A DNA stretch of 64,000 nucleotides from Mixophyes australis (lineage: Eukaryota; Chordata; Amphibia; Anura; Limnodynastidae). Positions 57,264-64,000 of the stretch are shown piece by piece. The position numbers and the translations under genes are program-made. Under the pieces are notes generated by a model. It searched no databases and had not been told where the DNA came from. It saw only the letters and a list, made by a program, of their open reading frames with translations. The stretch spans positions 85,923,918 to 85,987,917 of the forward strand of contig JAVHZZ010000003.1 in the NCBI GenBank assembly GCA_036250195.1. The letters are read 5' to 3'. The number at the start of each line of letters is the position of its first letter. Position 1 is the first letter of the stretch.

Positions 57264-60258
57264 CTTAATCCTCACCCTCATCAGTGTGTACGTCATCATC
57301 ACAGACTATCAATTCATCGCCGCTTGAATCCGCCATTAGAGAACAGTCAGTGCTTGGATGTCTTGGATGGTGAAGGCCTTCCTCGTGGAAGATGTAGTTC
57401 ATTTTTATAAACATCATTTTCTCCACATTTTTGGAAGTAACCTTCTACGGCGATCACTGACTAAGTTCCCTGCTGTGCTGAACACTCGTTCAGAGTACAC
57501 ACTGGAGGGTGGGCAGCTTAGGTATTGCAAAGCAAGTTTGTACATGGGTTTCCAAATGGCCTGCTTTTCTTCCCAGTAAGGAAAGGGACTGTCTGACATT
57601 TCCATATCAACTACCTCTTGAAAGTAATCCTCCACCATCCTTTGCATGTTTATACTCATATTGGATGGAGTTATGGGCAAAGTGACACATTTTTTTGAAA
57701 AATCCTTCAAACCAGCCCAGATGTTAAATTGTTCTGGTCTGCCCCCTGTGTCTTCCCTGCTTCTTTTTTGGAAATTTAATTTTTTACGAGCAACAGCTTG
57801 AGAAAGTGAAGGAGGACACGTCGTCAAGCCGAGGCCCAGTTCAGCGGCCAACTTGCTGAGCAATAGCTCCTTGCAAAAGTTCACATCTCGCTCATTTACA
57901 AGTAAAGACTCAATGTAGGTTTTAAACCTTGGATCAAGCACAGTGGCCAAAACGTACTGATCCGAGTTCAAGATCTTAATAACTCGAGGATCATTGTGAA
58001 GCGAATTAAGTACTTGATCGACAAGGCCAACATACTTTGCTGAATTGCTTGCTTTCAGCTCCTCCTTCATTTTCTCAAGCTGCTTTTCCAATAGTCTAAT
58101 TAAAGGAATGACTTGGCTCAAACTAGCAGAGTCTGCACTGACCTCACATGTCACAACTTCAAATGGTTTCAGCACCTTGCACAGCACTGAAAGGATTCCC
58201 CACTGTGCAAGAGTGAAATACATCCCCCCTCCTTTCCCAATGTCATGACTTGTGCAATATGCTTGGATGGCTTTGCGCTGTTCCTCCATCCTCTGAAGCA
58301 TGTACAGGGTGGAATTCCACCGAGTCACCACCTCTTGCTTAAGTTGGTGGCAGGGCAAGTTAAACTGCTCTTAGAGCTGCTGTAATCTCCTACATGCTGT
58401 GGCTGAATGCCTGAAATGGCCTGAAATTTTACGGGCCACCGAAAGCATCTCCTGCACCTCACGGTTATTTCGTAGGAAGCTCTGCACCACCAAGTTGATG
58501 GTGTGAGCAAAACAGGGAATATGTTGGAAATCACCCAGCTGTAATGCTCGCACTATATTGTTGGCGTTATCTGAAATGACATACCCTGGGGAGAGTCCGA
58601 GTGGTATAAGCCATGCATCAATCACATCTCTCAGTTTGCGTAACAAATTGTCAGCCGTATGCCTGTTAGTGAAGCCGGTGATACAAAGAGTGGCCTGCCT
58701 GTGACAAATGTTACGTAGTGGTGTACATGCTGCTGCTGTTCCTGCTGGTGAAGGTGAATGACCAACCCAGTGGGCTGTCACAGTCATATAGTCTTTGGTT
58801 TGGCCACTTCCACTTGTCCACATATCTGTGGTTAAGTGAACAGTGGGCAGAATGGCATTTTTCAGCGCAATCTCTAAATTTTTACACACTTTTTGGTATA
58901 GTTGTGGAATAGCTTTACGGGAGAAATGGTGTCGCGATGGAATTCTGTAACGCGGACACAAAACCTCAATTAACTGTGAAAAAACCAGCTGCGTTTATTG
59001 TGGAGATTGGACGCAGATCTAACACTAACATTGCAGCCATGGCGTCTGTGATTCGCTTGGCGACTGGGTGACTGCTGTCATATTTGCTTCCCCTCGCAAA
59101 TGATTGTTTCACAGTTAATTGCTGAAATGTAGGACTGCTCATTTTATTAACCTGCCTCTGGGATGACGATTCACCCCCAGCAGCAGCAACAGCAGCAGCA
59201 GGACTAACGCTTTCTTCAGAGGAATCAATAATAGTGCCGGAGTCATCCAGCCTTAAGTGGGATGCCGGGCTAACTCCGAGCGCTACTGAGGATATTGATG
59301 AGGATGGTGTGGTGGGTGTATTTTGTAGCCGTCGGTATGTCGGTGAGCGGAGGGTCTTAGCTGATGAGGGAGTGCTTGTATTCTTTTGGGAAGAACTTTC
59401 AGCTTTTCCCAACACTTTGCCATGAACTCTCGTTAAATGGCGTAACATAGACGAGGTTCCAAGATGGTTAAGGTCCCTCCCTCGACTGACTGTGGCTTCA
59501 CATACACTACAAATGGCTATACAATTGTTGTCTGGATTTGGGTAGAAATAATTCCACACATAAGAAGTGGATTTTTTTGTTTTATGCCCAGGCATGACAA
59601 TGGCCTTTTTCTTGTCACGTGCCAGAACTGCTGCCACTGGTGCAGGACTTACACAAACAACCTCATCCTCATCAACATCCTCATTAGCGCCCTTGTCGCC
59701 TACACAAATCTCCCCCTCATCCTCTTCTAATTCCAAAGTGGCATCCTCAATTTGGGTATCACCGGCTACACTCGGGCTATTAAGGCACACATCAGCAGAA
59801 TGCTCACGATTAGACATCCCACTGTTGGATGGACTCTCCACAGGGATTGTTGTCATTTGTGAATGAGAGCAAATATTCTCCTGTAATGCCTCACTGTTAT
59901 CTTGCAGCTCGGCTTTGACGCGTAACAGTAGTTGTGCACCAATTGTAGGCTGGGTAACTTTTTGGGATCTGCCACTAATAGCCAAAGGTGAAGGCCTCAT
60001 TCTCTCTTTGCCACTGCGTGTGTAGAATGGCATGCTTGCAATTTTTTTTTTATCGTCACTTAACTTTTGCTCAGTTACACTTCTTTTTCGCTTCAATACA
60101 GTAAATTTTTTTTTGGTTTTTGTTTTTTGCACTAATTTGAAAACACTCTGTTGTTTGACATCGCCTTGGCCAGATGACGTACTGGGAACACTAACATCAG
60201 GACTGGTGACAGAACCTGGTTGCTCATTCAGATCATATGTGGACTGCTTTGAATCCAT
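57264..60258 (-). pseudogene. hAT-B transposase with BED finger, broken
   Basis: It starts at the ATG 60258 (MDSKQSTYDLNEQ). A BED finger (VWNYFYPNPDNNC..ICSVC...LRHLTRVH) lies near 59560-59410. The catalytic core has HLTTDMWTSGSG and ISDNANN, and the C-terminal dimerisation block has SVYSERVFSTAGN. Lesions are a frameshift near 58963, an in-frame TAA near 58368 and a one-base loss near 57420 (LLPKMW). After that the acidic tail can be followed to about 57264. It is clearly homologous to hAT-A along its length, but not a copy of the same element. Confidence 0.92.
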
Positions 60259-60280
60259 TCTGAGCGCAAACCACTGGGGA

Positions 60281-62590
60281 GTGCTAAAAATTATTTAGTA
60301 GATTCTGCTGACAGTTATGACTTTTGACAGCCAGAAATATTAATGCACAATTAGGGAGGACACCCCAAAAGCACTGAGGTGTGCTAAAAATTATTTAGTA
60401 GATACTGCTGACAGATATGACTTTTGACAGCCAGAAATATTAATGCACAATTAGGGAGGACACCCCAAAAGCACTGAGGTGTGCTAAAAATTATTTAGTA
60501 GATACTGCTGACAGAAATGACTTTTGACAGCCAGAAATATTAATGCACAATTAGGGAGGACACCCCAAAAGCACTGAGGAGTGCTAAAAATTATTTAGTA
60601 GATACTGCTGACAGATATGACTTTTGACAGCCAGAAATATTAATGCACAATTAGGGAGGACACCCCAAAAGCACTGAGGAGTGCTAAAAATTATTTAGTA
60701 GATACTGCTGACAGATATGACTTTTGACAGCCAGAAATATTAATGCACAATTAGGGAGGACACCCCAAAAGCACTGAGGAGTGCTAAAAATTATTTAGTA
60801 GATACTGCTGACAGATATGACTTTTGACAGCCAGAAATATTAATGCACAATTAGGGAGGACACCCCAAAAGCACTGAGGAGTGCTAAAAATTATTTAGTA
60901 GATACTGCTGACAGATATGACTTTTGACAGCCAGAAATATTAATGCACAATTAGGGAGGACACCCCAAAAGCACTGAGGAGTGCTAAAAATTATTTAGTA
61001 GATACTGCTGACAGATATGACTTTTGACAGCCAGAAATATTAATGCACAATTAGGGAGGACACCCCAAAAGCACTGAGGAGTGCTAAAAATTATTTAGTA
61101 GATACTGCTGACAGAAATGACTTTTGACAGCCAGAAATATTAATGCACAATTAGGGAGGACACCCCAAAAGCACTGAGGAGTGCTAAAAATTATTTGGTA
61201 GATACTGCTGACAGATATGACTTTTGACAGCCAGAAATATTAATGCACAATTAGGGAGGACACCCCAAAAGCACTGAGGAGTGCTAAAAATTATTTAGTA
61301 GATACTGCTGACAGATATGACTTTTGACAGCCAGAAATATTAATGCACAATTAGGGAGGACACCCCAAAAGCACTGAGGAGTGCTAAAAATTATTTAGTA
61401 GATACTGCTGACAGATATGACTTTTGACAGCCAGAAATATTAATGCACAATTAGGGAGGACACCCCAAAAGCACTGAGGAGTGCTAAAAATTATTTAGTA
61501 GATACTGCTGACAGATATGACTTTTGACAGCCAGAAATATTAATGTACAATTAGGGAGGACACCCCAAAAGCACTGAGGAGTGCTAAAAATTATTTAGTA
61601 GATACTGCTGACAGATATGACTTTTGACAGCCAGAAATATTAATGCACAATTAGGGAGGACACCCCAAAAGCACCGAGGAGTGCTAAAAATTATTTAGTA
61701 GATACTGCTGACAGATATGACTTTTGACAGCCAGAAATATTAATGCACAATTAGGGAGGACACCCCAAAAGCACTGAGGAGTGCTAAAAATTATTTGGTA
61801 GATACTGCTGACAGATATGACTTTTGACAGCCAGAAATATTAATGCACAATTAGGGAGGACACCCCAAAAGCACTGAGGAGTGCTAAAAATTATTTAGTA
61901 GATACTGCTGACAGATATGACTTTTGACAGCCAGAAATATTAATGCACAATTAGGGAGGACACCCCCAAAAGCACTGAGGAGTGCTAAAAATTATTTAGT
62001 AGATACTGCTGACAGATATGACTTTTGACAGCCAGAAATATTAATGCACAATTAGGGAGGACACCCCAAAAGCACTGAGGAGTGCTAAAAACTATTTAGT
62101 AGATACTGCTGACAGACATGACTTTTGACAGCCAGAAATATTAATGCACAATTAGGGAGGACACCCCAAAAGCACTGAGGAGTGCTAAAAATTATATAGT
62201 AGATACTGCTGACAGATATGACTTTTGACAGCCAGAAATATTAATGCACAATTAGGGAGGACACCCCAAAAGCACTGAGGAGTGCTAAAAATTATTTAGT
62301 AGATACTGCTGACAGATATGACTTTTGACAGCCAGAAATATTTATGCACAATTAGGGAGGACACCCCAAAAACACTGAGGAGTGCTAAAAATTATTTAGT
62401 AGATACTGCTGACAGATATGACTTTTGACAGCCAGAAATATTAATGCACAATTAGGGAGGACACCCCAAAAGCACTGAGGAGTGCTAAAAATTATTTAGT
62501 AGATACTGCTGACAGATATGACTTTTGACAGCCAGAAATATTTATGCACAATTATGGGGGACACCCCAAAAGCGCTGGGGAGTGCCAAAT
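60281..62590. repeat. 100-bp tandem array, about 23 copies
   Basis: The unit is exactly 100 bp (GTGCTAAAAATTATTTAGTA...CAAAAGCACTGAGGA), highly uniform, with rare single changes and one 1-bp insertion near 61965. It begins 23 bp upstream of the transposase ATG. Confidence 0.97.
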
Positions 62591-62934
62591 ATGAAGAAAA
62601 AATAATAAACCTCTATCCTCCTCTCTGCACTAGCGATTTTGGTTAGAGCAATTGCAAGAACAATATTGTATTCTCTGTCCCTGCTCTAATTAGCCTATGA
62701 CTACACCCTGCTCTCTCCCTCTGTTAAATGGCGATGGATTGCTGTGGAGGCGTGTATTTATAAAGTTGAAGTATCGCGAGAACCGAGCCCCGAGATCCGA
62801 CGACGTCACAATGACGTTCGGCCTCGATTTGGATTCGGAATGGGCGGGAGAGTACCGAGCTGCTCAGCTCGGTACTCGGATACCCAAAGTTCGGGTGAGT
62901 TCGGTTCTCGGAGAACCGGACCCGCCCATCTCTA
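62591..62934. repeat. hAT-B right subterminal region
   Basis: It contains inverted GAACCGAG/CTCGGT-type motifs (TACCGAGCTGCTCAGCTCGGTA at 62852-62873 is a near-perfect palindrome) and the terminal CATCTCTA. Confidence 0.75.
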
Positions 62935-62942
62935 ATCAAAAT

Positions 62943-62983
62943 TGACCCTTGTCTCTCCCTCTCTGTCTGTCTGTCCCCCTCTC

Positions 62984-63019
<36 letters not shown>

Positions 63020-63079
63020 TATATTAGGGAATTTAGACTGTAAGCTCCAACATTGTTCGGTGTCTAGAACATAGTTGGT
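62943..63079. repeat. (GT)n microsatellite and LINE-tail-like trace
   Basis: CTCTCTGTCTGTCTG then (GT)n to 63018, followed by TTAGACTGTAAGCTCC, a common L2-type 3' UTR phrase. Confidence 0.6.
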
Positions 63080-64000
63080 TGCACCAGGTTGCTGTTGCAG
63101 TTACAGTCCCTGTTTGGTTTTGGTTTTGCACCATACATTTGCCCTCTGCAAATTTGACTTTGTAACCCTTTTTCTCAAGAACACCTATGATGTTAATGTT
63201 GGTTCCAAACCTGATACATATAGAACATCTTGCATATTTGTGATGACAGTTTCACCTTTTATGCTTAGGTGCACTGTGATTATCTCAACGTTTGTGGCAG
63301 TAAGGACTTTGTATCCTATTCCTTTTACAGATATGGGTTCACATGATTTTATCGAAGCAAACCACTCTTGGTTGCAGCTGAAGTGTCTAGTGGTCACTGA
63401 GTCCATATACCAGCAGTCTTTTTTGTGACTGTCTGCAATATTTAATGCTGACTCATTTGACTTGTCACGCTTTTTATGTGCACTACTTGCACATTTCAGC
63501 CTGCACTTTGATGCTTTGTGCCCCATTTTATGATATATAAAACTTTTGGACTTTGTACCTTTTGTGTGTAATGCAGAACTTTCAGCAGTAGTGTCGACAG
63601 GAATTCGTTGTTGGAACTGCAGCAGTTTAGCACTTACAATTTCTGTAATCAGCTTAGTATAATTTGACTGGCGTTAAATTCTGCAGCATTGCCATTGAAA
63701 CCTCAACATCATGCACTTGTACTCCCTCAGATGCTAACTGCTAAGCTATTGACAACATTGTGTCTATATGTTTGTTCATGTTCTCAGATGCACTTAATTT
63801 TGTTCCATATAGTGTACTCCTTTAGTTAATTCTTCTCATTAGACCTTTATTCTCATATGCTACCTGCACGATGGTTCACATGTCTCATGTTGACACCTTT
63901 CCATTGATGATAGAATATACATGCTGCTCTACAGCTAAGCAAATAATTGTATATGAAATACAATAGAACTCTAGTGCTGCAATCACTACAAGCACTAAGT
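63080..64000 (-). pseudogene. Ty1/Copia gag-protease fragment, partial
   Basis: The minus strand from the window edge to about 63080 shows Copia-type gag (NKHIDTMLSIA...QLASEGVQVHDVEVSMAML, with stops), a damaged CCHC knuckle (YHKMGHKASKC, first cysteines lost) and the protease start (WYMDSVTTRHF in place of the usual DSGA-type site). VKGIGYK and MQDVLYVSGL follow, both typical of Copia protease. The 5' part lies beyond the window. The frame is interrupted at least three times. Confidence 0.8.

Larger units (their letters stand above)
56278..62934. mobile_element. hAT-B: 6.7-kb hAT transposon, inactive
   Basis: The 8-bp TSD ATCAAAAT is at 56270-56277 and 62935-62942. The ends are TAGAGATGGTCA and the complement of CGCCCATCTCTA. 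The layout parallels hAT-A: TTTTGGTTTTGG subterminal sequence, internal repeats, minus-strand transposase, then a tandem array directly upstream of it. Confidence 0.95.

Noticed and set aside
60281..62590. CRISPR array or rDNA-type spacer
   Set aside because: 100-bp units are contiguous with no spacers and lie inside the hAT-B TSDs.

Overview
This window is eukaryotic DNA made almost entirely of nested transposable elements. I found no confident host gene, tRNA, rRNA or CRISPR array. The mix of element types fits a vertebrate with a large, repeat-rich genome: two Sushi-like chromodomain Ty3/Gypsy elements, a Penelope-like element (PLE) with hammerhead-like motifs, PIF/Harbinger, several hAT elements, DIRS, L2/CR1-like LINE pieces, a Copia fragment and a gamma/epsilon-type endogenous retrovirus (ERV). 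I infer an amphibian, most likely a frog. A fish is less likely but not excluded.

Layout from left to right. (1) 1-17416 is Gypsy element 1 on the minus strand; its left LTR is cut by the window edge. A complete but degraded ERV (4817-16948, plus strand) sits inside its right LTR, and a 2.7-kb hAT element (11698-14385) sits inside the ERV pol. (2) 17417-45480 is the debris of an old PLE on the minus strand. It was split by a Harbinger element (18076-32704, TSD TTA), a short hAT element (35245-36180), Gypsy element 2 (37143-44406, TSD AATAC) and a small element with 5-bp TSDs (44885-45125). The Harbinger element was itself split by a 9.1-kb hAT element (hAT-A, 18875-27993), which carries an open 998-codon transposase and a 2.7-kb satellite array. 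A PLE-derived fold-back (28251-29559) sits in the Harbinger intron. (3) 45481-56277 is a lower-density region: a DIRS relic split by a solo LTR, LINE fragments, a 594-bp hAT element, a second 5-bp-TSD element and anonymous sequence. (4) 56278-62934 is a second hAT (hAT-B) with a broken transposase and a 23-copy array of exactly 100 bp. (5) 63080-64000 is a degraded Copia fragment running off the right edge.

The boundaries are unusually well supported, because target-site duplications can be read directly for most insertions. This gives a relative order: PLE first, then Harbinger, Gypsy and small hAT insertions into it, then hAT-A and the fold-back into Harbinger. Separately, Gypsy 1 was followed by the ERV and then the 2.7-kb hAT.

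Only the hAT-A transposase is open from ATG to stop. The Harbinger transposase has a single visible nonsense codon across three predicted exons, and Gypsy 2 has only a few disabling changes. These three look like the youngest coding elements. The most interesting signals are the satellite with a 709-bp higher-order repeat inside hAT-A, apparently derived from its transposase gene, and the hammerhead-ribozyme-like cores in the PLE pieces.
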